A stretch of 64,000 bases of DNA from Maricaulis sp. (GCF_017643475.1 NZ_JAEPNI010000002.1:248001-312000), one strand, 5' to 3'. Counted from the first letter of the stretch, positions 1 to 8,909 are shown. Notes: generated by a model not told the origin, from the sequence alone. A program made the numbers and translations.

Positions 1-126
1 ACCGAGGTGCATTGTGCCAATTGCGGCGCACATCTGGGACATGTTTTCCCCGATGGCCCCGGTCCTGATGGCCTGCGATACTGCATCAATGGGAACGTTC
101 TGGATTTTCGACCCGCACAGGATTGA
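1..126 (+). CDS. msrB: Peptide-methionine (R)-S-oxide reductase MsrB, C-terminal part
   Basis: The window opens inside this gene; 41 C-terminal residues in frame 1 are visible, ending at TGA 124-126. MsrB reduces methionine-R-sulfoxide in oxidised proteins using thioredoxin. The second zinc-binding CxxC pair (CANCG) and the RYCIN motif, which holds the catalytic cysteine (normally RYCxN), are both present. The LGHVFPDGP stretch is characteristic of the family. The N-terminal half lies outside the window. The next gene starts 26 bases downstream on the same strand, so the two may be cotranscribed. Confidence 0.93.
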   Translation, partial: TEVHCANCGAHLGHVFPDGPGPDGLRYCINGNVLDFRPAQD

Positions 127-152
127 ACGCCTTCGGGTCGGGGGAGAGTAAA

Positions 153-2414
153 GTGAAACACAGATTATCGACGACCATGCTCAGGGGCGTGGTGACTGGC
201 TTTGCGGCCGTCACGCTGGCCGCCTGCAGCCAGGAGACTTCCATGAACTCAGAGACACCTCAAACGGCGAGCTCCGCCCTCATCGAGCGCGCCCGGGGGC
301 TGGAAGCCCCGCAGGTGGAACAGCGCCCGGTGACCATTGAACAGGTCGGCTTCACACGTGTGGACGAATACCAGTGGATCAAGGACGAGAACTGGCAGCA
401 GGTCATGCGCGAGCCTGACACGCTGCAGGAAGACATCCGCGCCGTGCTGGATGCCGAGAACGCCTATCTCGACGCCGTCATGGAGCCGACCGAGGCCTTG
501 CAGGAGCGGATTTTCCAGGAGATCCGCGGTCGCATCAAGGAAGACGACAGCTCTGTCCCGCAGCCGCACGGCAATTATGAATACTTCACCCGCTATCGTG
601 AAGGCGGCCAGTATCCGGTCTTCTCGCGCCGTCCGATCGACCCGGAAACCGGTGAGCCGACGGGCGAGGAAGAGATCCTCATCGATGGTGATGCCGAGGC
701 CGGTGATTTCGACTATCTGGACTTTGGCAATGTCGAGCACAGCCCGAACCATGAATTCGTGGCCTATGCCGTGGATACACGCGGTTCGGAATACTATGAG
801 ATCATTATCCGCGAAGTCGCCACCGGTTCGGTCATCGCCACGCTGACGGATGAAAGCACCGGCGATTTTGTCTGGGCCAATGACAGCTCCACCCTCTACT
901 GGGTGTGGCGCGATGATAATGGCCGCTCCAAGCGCGTCTATCGCCAGAACCGCGATGGCGGCACGTCCGAGCTGATCTATGACGAGGAAGATCCGGGTTT
1001 CTTCGTCAGCGTCGGTTCGTCTGACGGCGAGAACTACATCGTCATCAATGCCGGGGGTCACACCTCTAACGAGATCCGCGTCATCGACGCGGCCGATCCG
1101 GCCGGCGAGCCGGTGCTGATCGCGGCCCGTGAAGAGGGTGTGGAATACTATCTGACCGAAGCCACGGACCGTTTCTACTTCCGCACCAATGCGGACGGCG
1201 CTGTCGACTTCAAGATCGTCACCGCTCCGCTGGACAATCCGGGCCGGGAAAACTGGGAAGACTTTGTCGCCCACCGTCCGGGCGTGCTGGTCAATGGTGT
1301 GATCGGTTTTGAAGACTGGCTGGTGCGTTCCGAGCGTGAAAACGCCCTGCCGCGCATTGTCGTGCACGAATACGCCACCGGCGAGGAGCACGAGATCGCC
1401 TTCGAGGAAGAGGCCTATTCGCTGGGCATGTCGGGCGGCTACGAGTTCGCCGTCGACCGCCTGCGTTTCTCCTATGAAAGCCCGTCCACGCCGGAAGAGA
1501 CCTATGACTACAACATGCGCTCGCGCGAGCGTGTGCTGCGCAAGCGCCAGGAAGTCCCCTCCGGTCACAATCCGGACGACTATGTCGTGCGCCGTATCAT
1601 GGCTCCCGGTCATGATGGCGTGGAAATCCCGGTCACCATCCTGCATCACCGCGACACGCCGATCGACGGTTCCGCGCCGCTGATGCTCTATGGCTACGGC
1701 TCCTATGGCATCACCATCCCGGCCAGCTTCCGCGTCACCCCGCTCTCACTGGCAGATCGCGGCATGGTCTACGCCATCGCCCATATCCGTGGCTCCATGG
1801 CGCGCGGTTACCAGTGGTATCTGGACGGCAAGCTCGAGCTGAAGATGAACACCTTCCGCGACTTCGTCTCGGCCGGTGAGGCGCTGGCCGCTGAGGGTTA
1901 CACCTCGCGCGGCAATATCGTCGCCTATGGCGGCTCGGCCGGCGGCCTCCTTGTCGGTGCAGCGGTCAACCTGCAGCCGGACCTGTTTGCCGGTGCCATT
2001 GCAGCCGTGCCCTTTGTCGACGTGATCAACACCATGTCCGACGCCGAACTGCCGCTGACCCCGCCGGAATGGCCGGAATGGGGTAATCCGATCGAGAGTG
2101 CCGAGGATTACCAGACGATGATCGAGTACAGCCCGTACGACCAGATCACCGAGACGGCCTATCCGCATATCCTCGCCACCGGTGGCCTGACCGATCCGCG
2201 CGTGACCTATTGGGAACCGACCAAATACGTCGCCCGCATGCGTGATCGCCGCACCGATGACGGTCTCACCCTACTCAAGATGAATATGGGTGCCGGCCAC
2301 GGCGGCGCGTCCGGTCGTTTCGACAGCCTGCGCGAGGTCGCCCTCAACTGGGCCTTCGCCCTGATGGTCACCGGCCTCGCCGATAGCGAAGTCGAGGACA
2401 TCGCCGCGGAGTAA
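153..2414 (+). CDS. ptrB: Oligopeptidase B-like serine peptidase (S9A), predicted lipoprotein
   Basis: Prolyl oligopeptidase family enzyme that hydrolyses short peptides, with an N-terminal beta-propeller (about residues 60-470) and a C-terminal alpha/beta hydrolase. The catalytic triad is readable: Ser595 in GGSAGG, Asp681 in GLTDPR and His716 in GAGHGG. FVDVINTM and AHIRGS are typical of oligopeptidase B rather than of prolyl endopeptidase. The GTG at 153 is preferred over a TTG at 123 because GGGGAGAG lies just upstream and because it gives a clean lipoprotein signal with lipobox LAAC near residue 28. At 753 residues it is longer than cytosolic E. coli PtrB (about 690), mainly because of the export signal. 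The protein probably works in the periplasm. Confidence 0.88.
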   Translation: MKHRLSTTMLRGVVTGFAAVTLAACSQETSMNSETPQTASSALIERARGLEAPQVEQRPVTIEQVGFTRVDEYQWIKDENWQQVMREPDTLQEDIRAVLDAENAYLDAVMEPTEALQERIFQEIRGRIKEDDSSVPQPHGNYEYFTRYREGGQYPVFSRRPIDPETGEPTGEEEILIDGDAEAGDFDYLDFGNVEHSPNHEFVAYAVDTRGSEYYEIIIREVATGSVIATLTDESTGDFVWANDSSTLYWVWRDDNGRSKRVYRQNRDGGTSELIYDEEDPGFFVSVGSSDGENYIVINAGGHTSNEIRVIDAADPAGEPVLIAAREEGVEYYLTEATDRFYFRTNADGAVDFKIVTAPLDNPGRENWEDFVAHRPGVLVNGVIGFEDWLVRSERENALPRIVVHEYATGEEHEIAFEEEAYSLGMSGGYEFAVDRLRFSYESPSTPEETYDYNMRSRERVLRKRQEVPSGHNPDDYVVRRIMAPGHDGVEIPVTILHHRDTPIDGSAPLMLYGYGSYGITIPASFRVTPLSLADRGMVYAIAHIRGSMARGYQWYLDGKLELKMNTFRDFVSAGEALAAEGYTSRGNIVAYGGSAGGLLVGAAVNLQPDLFAGAIAAVPFVDVINTMSDAELPLTPPEWPEWGNPIESAEDYQTMIEYSPYDQITETAYPHILATGGLTDPRVTYWEPTKYVARMRDRRTDDGLTLLKMNMGAGHGGASGRFDSLREVALNWAFALMVTGLADSEVEDIAAE

Positions 2415-2434
2415 CTTCGCTCCAAGGTTTTCAG

Positions 2435-2469
2435 GAAAGGCGCGGGCTGAATGGTCCGCGCCTTTTTTG
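2435..2469 (+). terminator. Intrinsic terminator of the ptrB-like gene
   Basis: AAAGGCGCGG pairs with CCGCGCCTTT around a short loop and is followed by a T-run at 2461-2468. It lies 20 bases after the ptrB-like stop codon. Confidence 0.85.
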
Positions 2470-2509
2470 TTCGCTACGCTCATGCCCCCTCCCCCTCGCT
2501 TCGCTCGAC

Positions 2510-2568
2510 CTCTCCCCGTGGGGAGAGGGATAGAGCCACCATCGCAAATCGAAGCCCTCCGGGCTTCG
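2510..2568. repeat. Cluster of short palindromes in an intergenic spacer
   Basis: CTCTCCCC/GGGGAGAG (2510-2527) and CGAAGCCC/GGGCTTCG (2550-2568) form two perfect 8-bp hairpins between converging genes. The surrounding 2471-2637 stretch has no convincing coding sequence and resembles the intergenic palindromic elements common in GC-rich proteobacteria. Confidence 0.5.
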
Positions 2569-2638
2569 CGAGCGCGACCGCGCTCCGGCCGGTCAGGCCG
2601 CCCCGTCGGAGCCGCGAGCAAAGCGAGTTGGCGTGAGA

Positions 2639-2676
2639 TAAAAAAATGCCCGCTGCGTTGCGACGACGCAGCGGGC
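2639..2676 (-). terminator. Intrinsic terminator of the second tonB gene
   Basis: A perfect 11-bp stem (2648-2658 with 2666-2676, 7-base loop) is followed on the minus strand by a T-run (2641-2646). It marks the end of the TPR/TonB cluster. Confidence 0.9.
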
Positions 2677-2722
2677 GACCTGGTTCTCGCAAGACCACAG
2701 ATACCGAGGACCAGGCTGTTGT

Positions 2723-3331
2723 TTACTGTTCCAGCGCGTAGAGCAATTGGGTGCGGGCACCCTGGAAGGTGATCGGCTGGCCGTTGCGGACCTGCGGGTT
2801 GTAACGCCAGCGTTCCACGGCCCTGACCGATGTGCGTTCAAAAGCGCGATTGGTGCAGGACAGGACGCGCACATTGGTCGTCGTACCATTGGGCAGGATG
2901 TCGAAAATCATGTCGCACTGCCCCTCGATACCGCGCTCCGCCATGAGGGTCGGGTAACTCGGATTGATGCGCACGACCGGTGTCGGATTGCCGTCGCGGG
3001 AAAAATTCACCTCGGTCGAGCTGAGCGTGGGTGAATCGATCGCCGGGACTTCATAATTCGTCGTCATGGCCGTGCTGTCTGGCACGGCGCGCTCCACCTC
3101 ACTCGGACGAACCGCGGGTGGCGGATCAATCGTTTCAGCGTCCGGCATGGGTCGTGGTGTGCGAACTTCTGCGTCCGGGACTTCCAGATTCATCACGATA
3201 TCGAGCTCTGGCGGCGCCTCCTCGAAGACCACCGGGCCGATATCGATCAGCGCCCGCATCATCAGGAAAAGGCCGACTGTTGCGCCTGCCGCCAGCGGCA
3301 GGACTAAGGGTGTTCTAAGTGCTGTATTCAC
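2723..3331 (-). CDS. tonB: TonB-family energy transducer (second copy)
   Basis: Predicted inner-membrane protein carrying proton-motive energy to outer-membrane TonB-dependent receptors. It has a short cytoplasmic start, one transmembrane segment (about residues 8-27), a proline-containing periplasmic linker (DPPP) and a C-terminal TonB domain from about residue 118, with SYPTLMAERGIEG, an RAVERWRYNP motif and the usual beta strands. The GTG at 3331 is chosen because GGGGAGG lies just upstream and because it places the membrane segment at the N-terminus; a longer frame to 3460 lacks this. The paralogue at 7444-8064 shares the whole architecture, including two cysteines in the C-terminal domain (GQCDM and LSCTN). 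It is the last gene of the cluster. Confidence 0.88.
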   Translation of the reverse strand: MNTALRTPLVLPLAAGATVGLFLMMRALIDIGPVVFEEAPPELDIVMNLEVPDAEVRTPRPMPDAETIDPPPAVRPSEVERAVPDSTAMTTNYEVPAIDSPTLSSTEVNFSRDGNPTPVVRINPSYPTLMAERGIEGQCDMIFDILPNGTTTNVRVLSCTNRAFERTSVRAVERWRYNPQVRNGQPITFQGARTQLLYALEQ

Positions 3332-3516
3332 GGTTCTACCTCCCCATGGGCAGATGCCGTCATGGCCCAACCGGGCAAACGCCCCGAAGCCTCGCCAGAT
3401 CCCCGGATCAAAACCCCTCTGACCCGTCTGCCGAGGGCGACACGGACTACAACTCAGCACCGCGTCGCATCCTCATCAGACCCCGGCCTCACGGCAAAAG
3501 CGTGCCGCGATTGAGA

Positions 3517-4146
3517 TCAATTGTGATCATTTGGGGGAGAATTTGGGCGCTGTCTCGCGGCGATCAAACCGAGCTGCTCTCGCCAGGCCAGTAGCGTTGG
3601 GTGGACCACCTCCATACGGGAGGCGTGGCCAACGACGTCAGCGAACTGATCAGGCAGCTCTGTCTCGGCATCCGTCAAACACGCCGTCGCCCGCAAATGG
3701 ATGATCGTGTCGCGCACATTGCTGGCCCGAATGTACAGCTGGGCCAGATTGAAATGAACGCTCGCCGCCTCATCCGGGAACAGCATCCTGGTCGACACGG
3801 CCCGCTCCCAATAATCCAAAGACGCGTCCTTACGATCCAGGTTGTAGTAAGCGCCGCCGAGATAGACGTAAGCCAGCGCCCTGGTCCGCGCATTCAGCTC
3901 GTTTGCCCCGAACGCGGGTTGGGCCAGCGCATGTTCCAATTCCAACACGGATTGCCGCAAGTCCTCAGGGTGAGGGCGCAGAATTACATCAAGAACTTCT
4001 CGTGCGTACGGAGTCTGCAAAGCGTCAGCGGCAATCGTTTCCGTCACCAACGGATCAGGGGCGATCCGGGGGCGACACAAGTCACCGTGTACCGGATCTC
4101 CACTTAACAGCCCAACGGCCAACGCCATTCCCAACACGCCGAACAT
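3517..4146 (-). CDS. Short secreted TPR-repeat protein
   Basis: 209 residues with an N-terminal hydrophobic signal-like segment (MFGVLGMALAVGLL) and tetratricopeptide-type helices in the middle (ALAYVYLGGAYYNLDRKDASLDYW and the next helix pair, split here only for reading). Start at 4146 is preferred over 4218: it lies 11 bases after the stop of the upstream TPR gene, whereas the longer frame would overlap that gene by about 60 bases. Cysteines occur near the mature N-terminus (DLCRP) and at TACLTD. The gene sits between a large TPR gene and a tonB gene, so a role as a periplasmic accessory of the TonB complex is plausible. No specific family is recognised. Confidence 0.75.
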   Translation of the reverse strand: MFGVLGMALAVGLLSGDPVHGDLCRPRIAPDPLVTETIAADALQTPYAREVLDVILRPHPEDLRQSVLELEHALAQPAFGANELNARTRALAYVYLGGAYYNLDRKDASLDYWERAVSTRMLFPDEAASVHFNLAQLYIRASNVRDTIIHLRATACLTDAETELPDQFADVVGHASRMEVVHPTLLAWREQLGLIAARQRPNSPPNDHN

Positions 4147-4157
4147 GCCCCTCGTTC

Positions 4158-5597
4158 CTACAAAAACCCCTGCCAGTCCGGCAGGCGTTCGCCCAGGCGG
4201 TTGAAATAGGTCCCGCATTCACTGGGCAGTTCGAACACACGGCGGTTGTCGTCCGTGAACTCGGTTTCATCGGTGGGCACCGATCGCCGTTCCGCCTCCA
4301 GCCAGATCTCGCAGCGTTCGATCGCCGTCACGTGCACCAGCTCCTCACCCCGACGGATGATGGCGATGCGGCGTTCGATAAAGTCGATCCAGCCCTGGGC
4401 GGTCGCACGCGAATACTCCCAGCTCAAGGCGCGTTCAAACGCGTCGATGGCGCCGACAAAATCATGTTGTTCATATCGCGCATTGCCGATCAGCGTCATG
4501 GTGTCGCCGGGGCGGCGGATATTGCCCTGTTCGAGCGCCTGTTCGAACATCACCTCCGCCTCGGCATATTCGGCGCGCTGATAGAGGGCCTCGCCGAGCG
4601 CCTCGTAGTCCGGGCCGAAGCCGGTCGTGGTTGCGACACGATGCAGAACCGGCAGGGCGCGATCCCATTCGCGGGCCTGACGCCAATAGCTCGCCAGCAT
4701 GCGCAGATGATCCGGAGTTTCCTCGATCCGGCCGGAATTGATCTCGCGGGACATGATGTCCGCCGCCCGGTAGGGATAACCATTGAAGGCGTAATACTGG
4801 ACCAGCCGGATCAGCTCATCATTCTCGCTGAGCAGGCCGTTGTTATACATGATAACATTGACGTTGAAGGCTTCCTCGACCCGGTCCTGGCGGCCCAGCA
4901 GGGCAGCCCAGCGGGACCAGTAACGCTTTTCCTCCGGCCAGCGCTCGACCATGTCCACGATCAGCGCCAACTGGTCACCCTCCATGCCGAGATTTTCGAA
5001 ATAGAAGAGCAGCAGCGAGTAATGGTTCTGCCGCCGGTTGTCTGCGAGATCGAAGGCCTGGCGCGCAAAGCGCAGTCCGGAGGCGTAATCCTCCATCTGG
5101 CCATAGGCCTGGGCCATGCGCATGGCGATATCGGCACTGAGCGGTGCACCCAGGGCGAGCGCGGTCTCGATCATGTGCGTACCACCGCCATAATCCGCCT
5201 CACCAATCAGCAATTGCCCGGCATTAAGACGTAATGTGTTGTCCGCATCGACACCGAGCGCGCCCAGATCAATCGCACGCCGCCAGTCCTCCACGGCACG
5301 CTGCGGCTGTTCAAGCTCGTAAAAGACCCGGCCACGCAATTGCAGCACGGTCGCCTCCTCGAAGGGCTGCAGCCTGCCCTCCTCAAGCAAGGATGTGTAT
5401 CCGTTTGCCGCGTCCAGCCAGAGCCCCTCCTGCTCGGCTTCGATATAGCGCAGGATCTGGTCGCCCACGTGCGGACGCAGGACCTGGTTCTCCTCGGCGG
5501 TCTGGAATTCAAGAGCACTGGCCGGTGCGGCGGCCAGAATGAGCGCGAACGCGCTTAAGACACCGGCCCAGCCGGCGTGACGGGTCTGTCCCATCAT
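4158..5597 (-). CDS. Periplasmic TPR-repeat protein of the TonB cluster (second copy)
   Basis: 479-residue secreted protein: signal peptide ending near ASA (about residue 28), then TPR-type helix pairs throughout. ATG 5597 is used because GGGGAGG sits 6-7 bases upstream; a GTG at 5603 would overlap that ribosome site. It aligns end to end with the TPR protein at 5792-7309, sharing for example RGR.(FY)YE, LMLFYF-type, WRQ.REW, RRPGDT and the C-terminal (E)C...(F/Y)FNR(L/F)GE signature. TPR proteins downstream of TonB2-type genes are known accessory parts of TonB systems in Vibrio-like bacteria; the same role is inferred here. The gene follows a terminator at 5735-5765, so it probably has its own promoter. 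Confidence 0.82.
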   Translation of the reverse strand: MMGQTRHAGWAGVLSAFALILAAAPASALEFQTAEENQVLRPHVGDQILRYIEAEQEGLWLDAANGYTSLLEEGRLQPFEEATVLQLRGRVFYELEQPQRAVEDWRRAIDLGALGVDADNTLRLNAGQLLIGEADYGGGTHMIETALALGAPLSADIAMRMAQAYGQMEDYASGLRFARQAFDLADNRRQNHYSLLLFYFENLGMEGDQLALIVDMVERWPEEKRYWSRWAALLGRQDRVEEAFNVNVIMYNNGLLSENDELIRLVQYYAFNGYPYRAADIMSREINSGRIEETPDHLRMLASYWRQAREWDRALPVLHRVATTTGFGPDYEALGEALYQRAEYAEAEVMFEQALEQGNIRRPGDTMTLIGNARYEQHDFVGAIDAFERALSWEYSRATAQGWIDFIERRIAIIRRGEELVHVTAIERCEIWLEAERRSVPTDETEFTDDNRRVFELPSECGTYFNRLGERLPDWQGFL

Positions 5598-5734
5598 GTG
5601 CACCTCCCCAATTCATGACACGAACTCCCCAGCCCCGGTGCATGCTGTCATGATGTGGAAAGCCTCGCGTCATCTGATGGCGAGAATAAGGCGCGCAGAA
5701 ATTGTATTGGGTGAACAGTGTATACCGGACATAG

Positions 5735-5765
5735 AAAAACGCCCCGACCAGACGGCCGGGGCGTT
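5735..5765 (-). terminator. Intrinsic terminator after the first TPR gene
   Basis: AACGCCCCG/CGGGGCGTT stem with a 10-base loop, followed on the minus strand by a T-run (5735-5739). It splits the TonB cluster into two transcription units, or attenuates transcription into the duplicated distal part. Confidence 0.87.
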
Positions 5766-5791
5766 GATCCAAAAGCCTTGGTGACAGCGGT

Positions 5792-7309
5792 CTAGCCGTT
5801 ATCGCTTTCCGCGGCAGCGTCATTGGACGCAACTTCGTCAATCGGCTCGCCAAAGCGGTTGAAGAAGGGCTGGCAGCGCTCGGGAACATCAATGTTCACG
5901 CGGCCTTCCTCGTCAACGTCACCGAACAGGCGCGCACCATTGACCAGGTCGGTCACGGTGAAGCCGCACTCGTCACGGGCAATCTGGCGGCGCAGGCGGG
6001 CACGATCGGCCTCACCATTGATCTCCGCTCGGATGAAGGTCGCCCAGCCGTTCGCCGTCGAACGCGCATAGGGATAACGCGAACCTTCCTGGAAGGCGGC
6101 GATAGCAGACTGGCGACGGCCCAGCTCGTAGCGCACCGTGCCAAGCAGGTTCCAGGTATCGCCCGGACGGTTGATACCGCCGCGGTTCAGCGCTTCCTGG
6201 AACGCGGTCTCGGCTTCGGACAGCTGGTCCTCCTGGTAGAGGGCCTCGGCCAGTTTCACCCAGTCATCACCTTCACCAGTCAGCTGTGCCAGCTGACGCA
6301 GAACCGGAATTGCCCGCTCCCACTCACGCGACTGACGCCACATATTGGCCAGCAGGTTGAGATTGGCCTGGTCACGATCCACACGGCCCGCATTCATCTC
6401 GCGCTCGAGAATGACAGCGCCCCGATAGGGATATTCGAAGAAGGAATAATACTGCGCGACCCGCTCGATCTCGGGACCTTCATTGAGCATGCCGTTGATG
6501 TACATGATCTTGTTGGCTTCGAACGCGTCCGTTTCACGACCCGTCTGAGCCAGCAGGGATGCGTAGGACGTCCAGTTGCGCTTCTCGTCAGGCCAACGGG
6601 CGACCATCGCCTCGACGATTTCCATCTGCTGCGGAACCATGTCCATCTGCTGATAGTAGAACAGCATCAGCGAATAGTCGCCGCGTGTCCGTTCCGCGAC
6701 CGGGCGCAATTCCCAGAAGGTCTCGGCCCAGCGCAGGCCGTCGGCATAACGTTCAGCCTGGGCGTAGGCCTGGGAGAGCATGCGGGCCAGCGGCGCCGTG
6801 ATGATCTCGTCGCCGGCATCACGAATGGCCGACTCAAGCGTGCTGATACCCTGGTCGTACTGGCCTTCGGTAATGTAGAGCTGGCCGATATTGATACGCA
6901 GGTTCGCAATCTCGGAGCGCAGCATAGCGCCGGTCGTGATCGCGGTTTCCCAGTCCGTAATCGCCCGCTGAACCTGTTCCTGCTCATAATAGGCACGACC
7001 GCGCATTTGCAGCGCGATGGAACGTTCATAGGGGTTGATACTATTGTTTCCGAGCGCGCGGTTCAGCGTCACGATGGACTCTGCAAAGAGTTCCTCGGCC
7101 TGCTGGTTCTGCGCCTCGAGCACGATTTCACCGATCGCGGCGGAGAAGACGCGTTCCGCAGCATCTTCTTCCGATTGCTCGGCATCACGGCGATTGCGGC
7201 GCTGTGCGTCAGCGTCGGAAACAGCCGTTCCGAACAGCACACCGGCAAGCACGATCATCGACGCAGAGCGCGTGAATTTCGCTAGATCGAATCCGTCAAA
7301 ACGGGTCAT
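5792..7309 (-). CDS. Periplasmic TPR-repeat protein of the TonB cluster (first copy)
   Basis: 505 residues: signal peptide (cleavage near DADA, about residue 35), an Arg/Asp/Glu-rich stretch, then a long array of TPR-type helices. ATG 7309 has AAGGAG seven bases upstream; an ATG at 7324 is also possible. Two cysteines in the C-terminal part (RDECG and ERCQP) match two in its paralogue at 4158-5597, which suggests a conserved disulfide. It directly follows tonB, as in the TonB2/TtpC-type systems of marine bacteria, where a TPR protein is needed for efficient transport. It probably binds partners in the periplasm; the partner is not known from the sequence. Confidence 0.85.
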   Translation of the reverse strand: MTRFDGFDLAKFTRSASMIVLAGVLFGTAVSDADAQRRNRRDAEQSEEDAAERVFSAAIGEIVLEAQNQQAEELFAESIVTLNRALGNNSINPYERSIALQMRGRAYYEQEQVQRAITDWETAITTGAMLRSEIANLRINIGQLYITEGQYDQGISTLESAIRDAGDEIITAPLARMLSQAYAQAERYADGLRWAETFWELRPVAERTRGDYSLMLFYYQQMDMVPQQMEIVEAMVARWPDEKRNWTSYASLLAQTGRETDAFEANKIMYINGMLNEGPEIERVAQYYSFFEYPYRGAVILEREMNAGRVDRDQANLNLLANMWRQSREWERAIPVLRQLAQLTGEGDDWVKLAEALYQEDQLSEAETAFQEALNRGGINRPGDTWNLLGTVRYELGRRQSAIAAFQEGSRYPYARSTANGWATFIRAEINGEADRARLRRQIARDECGFTVTDLVNGARLFGDVDEEGRVNIDVPERCQPFFNRFGEPIDEVASNDAAAESDNG

Positions 7310-7404
7310 CGATGGCTCCTTCATACCAGTCCCTCTCCCTGGACCGGTGCTTTCTGGCGCCTTGGCGTCGTCTGGAACAGACGGGCCGCGGGGCCGGAAG
7401 ATGA

Positions 7405-7431
7405 GGTGGTCCGCCCAGTGGCGAGACCACC
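7405..7431 (-). other. Intercistronic hairpin between tonB and the TPR gene
   Basis: GGTGGTC (7405-7411) pairs with GACCACC (7425-7431) around a 13-base loop inside the 134-base gap between tonB and the TPR gene. No T-run follows, so it looks more like an mRNA-stabilising or processing hairpin than a terminator. Confidence 0.4.
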
Positions 7432-7443
7432 CCTGACTACATC

Positions 7444-8064
7444 TTAATCCGCAAGTTCGAAGTTGAACTGGGTTTCCACGCCGCGACGTGCGACCGGAAC
7501 ACCGTTTTCGACCTTGGGATTATAACGCCAGCGCTCGACAGCACGGATGGATGCACGTTCGAACATGGAACTGGAACAGTTCATGATCGTGACATTGGTC
7601 GGCGTACCGTCCGGTGTCACATCGAAACGTACAGCACAGGTTCCCTCGACACCCCGCTCCGCAGCACGCGGCGGATATTGCGGCTCGATCCGGACCAGCG
7701 GCTGGGCATCACGGTCGGAGACCGAGAAGCTTACGCTGTCAGAACCCAGCTGCGGCGTGTCGAATTCCGGGATCTGACCCACGATGGTGTCAAGACCTTC
7801 GGTCGGCTGTTCGGCGGCCTGGCGTTCGATCTGCGGCGGCGGGGGCGGCGGATCAATCTGATCCACATCGTCAATCGTGGTGTCACGACGACGCGCTTCC
7901 ACCTCTGCAACCTCGTCATTGATCGAGATGCGGAGGTTTTCACCTTCCTCGCCAATATCAACTTCATCGGGAACGATGAGGTTGTACATGATCACGAAGA
8001 GACCAATCGTCACCAGGGCGGCAATCGGAACACCGATAACGAGACGAATAATACTTCCCATCAT
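7444..8064 (-). CDS. tonB: TonB-family energy transducer (first copy)
   Basis: 206 residues: N-terminal membrane anchor (about 5-28), periplasmic linker with a polyproline run (DQIDPPPPPP), and a C-terminal TonB domain (about 120-206) with PQYPPRAAERGVEG, and RAVERWRYNP. It would couple the ExbB/ExbD proton channel encoded just upstream (9-base gap to exbD) to outer-membrane receptors for iron complexes, vitamins or glycans. Two cysteines in the C-terminal domain (GTCAV and MNCSS) occupy the same places as in the copy at 2723-3331. The adjacency to exbB/exbD makes this the main TonB of the cluster. Confidence 0.93.
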   Translation of the reverse strand: MMGSIIRLVIGVPIAALVTIGLFVIMYNLIVPDEVDIGEEGENLRISINDEVAEVEARRRDTTIDDVDQIDPPPPPPQIERQAAEQPTEGLDTIVGQIPEFDTPQLGSDSVSFSVSDRDAQPLVRIEPQYPPRAAERGVEGTCAVRFDVTPDGTPTNVTIMNCSSSMFERASIRAVERWRYNPKVENGVPVARRGVETQFNFELAD

Positions 8065-8072
8065 TCCTCTCC

Positions 8073-8477
8073 TTATTCCTGCAGGGTCGAGATCGTGACA
8101 TCCACACCCATCTCCAGGAGCAGGTCCTGGACATCGAGGATGACACCGATTTCGGCCTCTTGGTCGCCCTGAATGGTAGCGCGGGCACGCGGGTTCTCTT
8201 GCAGAAGCTGCTCGATCACCGTGCGAAGCTCGGCCTGTTCATAGGCGCGGCGATTGACCCAGATCTCGCTCTCCGACGTGACGGCGACGAGCATGGACGG
8301 GTTGAGATCGTCTTGCGTCACGGCCTCGGGACGGAGCGGATCCACCCCCGGTTCCTTGATGAAGACGGATGTGACGATGAAAAAGATGAGGAGGATGAAG
8401 ACGACGTCCAGCATGGGCGTCATATCCAGTTCAACATCACTATCGTCTGTTGATACTCGGCTAGTGCGACGAGCCAT
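8073..8477 (-). CDS. exbD: ExbD biopolymer transport protein (distal copy)
   Basis: 134 residues: short cytoplasmic N-terminus, one transmembrane helix (about 23-42) with the motif MTPMLDVVFILL, and a periplasmic ExbD domain. Asp24 corresponds to the proton-path aspartate of ExbD/TolR. It lies 16 bases downstream of a second exbD and 8 bases upstream of tonB on the same strand. The two neighbouring ExbD proteins are only moderately alike, so they may form a hetero-dimer in the channel or act as alternatives; the sequence cannot tell which. Confidence 0.95.
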   Translation of the reverse strand: MARRTSRVSTDDSDVELDMTPMLDVVFILLIFFIVTSVFIKEPGVDPLRPEAVTQDDLNPSMLVAVTSESEIWVNRRAYEQAELRTVIEQLLQENPRARATIQGDQEAEIGVILDVQDLLLEMGVDVTISTLQE

Positions 8478-8493
8478 TAACTCACCTCCCCGG

Positions 8494-8907
8494 CTATTGC
8501 TGTTGACCGCTTGCGCGGCTCAGCGAGACCGGCACACCGTTGGCAGACATGTCATCCCAAATCCGAACGATGATGCCGTGGGAGGCTTCATCATTGGCTT
8601 CGATCAGAACTGCACTGCCGGCAGACTCGGCACGGAAACGGTTCACGGCTGAAATCACACGGTCGACATCGGTCCGCACGCGGTTGACGAAGATATTATT
8701 GTCCTCGTCCACCTGGACCACGATCGGTGACGGCGCATCCTCCGGCGGCGGAGCATCGCTCTCCGGCGGCGGCTGCATGTTGATGCCTTCCTCGTTGAGG
8801 AAAGTAGCCGTTACGATGAAGAAGATGAGCAGGATGAAGACGATGTCGAGCATCGGCGTCATGTTGACTTCTGCCTGTTCATCTCCCTGTTGCTTGCGAC
8901 GACGCAT
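8494..8907 (-). CDS. exbD: ExbD biopolymer transport protein (proximal copy)
   Basis: 137 residues, with a basic N-terminus (MRRRKQQ), a transmembrane helix carrying MTPMLDIVFILL (Asp21 is the likely proton carrier), a proline/acid-rich spacer (QPPPESDAPPPED) and a periplasmic ExbD fold. It follows exbB by 2 bases, indicating translational coupling. With ExbB it forms the inner-membrane proton-driven motor that energises TonB. Confidence 0.95.
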   Translation of the reverse strand: MRRRKQQGDEQAEVNMTPMLDIVFILLIFFIVTATFLNEEGINMQPPPESDAPPPEDAPSPIVVQVDEDNNIFVNRVRTDVDRVISAVNRFRAESAGSAVLIEANDEASHGIIVRIWDDMSANGVPVSLSRASGQQQ

Positions 8908-8909
8908 GG

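Noticed and set aside
249-1649. 466-codon frame opposite the oligopeptidase gene
   Set aside because: The plus-strand gene has a complete catalytic triad and lipobox; the antisense is a GC-bias shadow.
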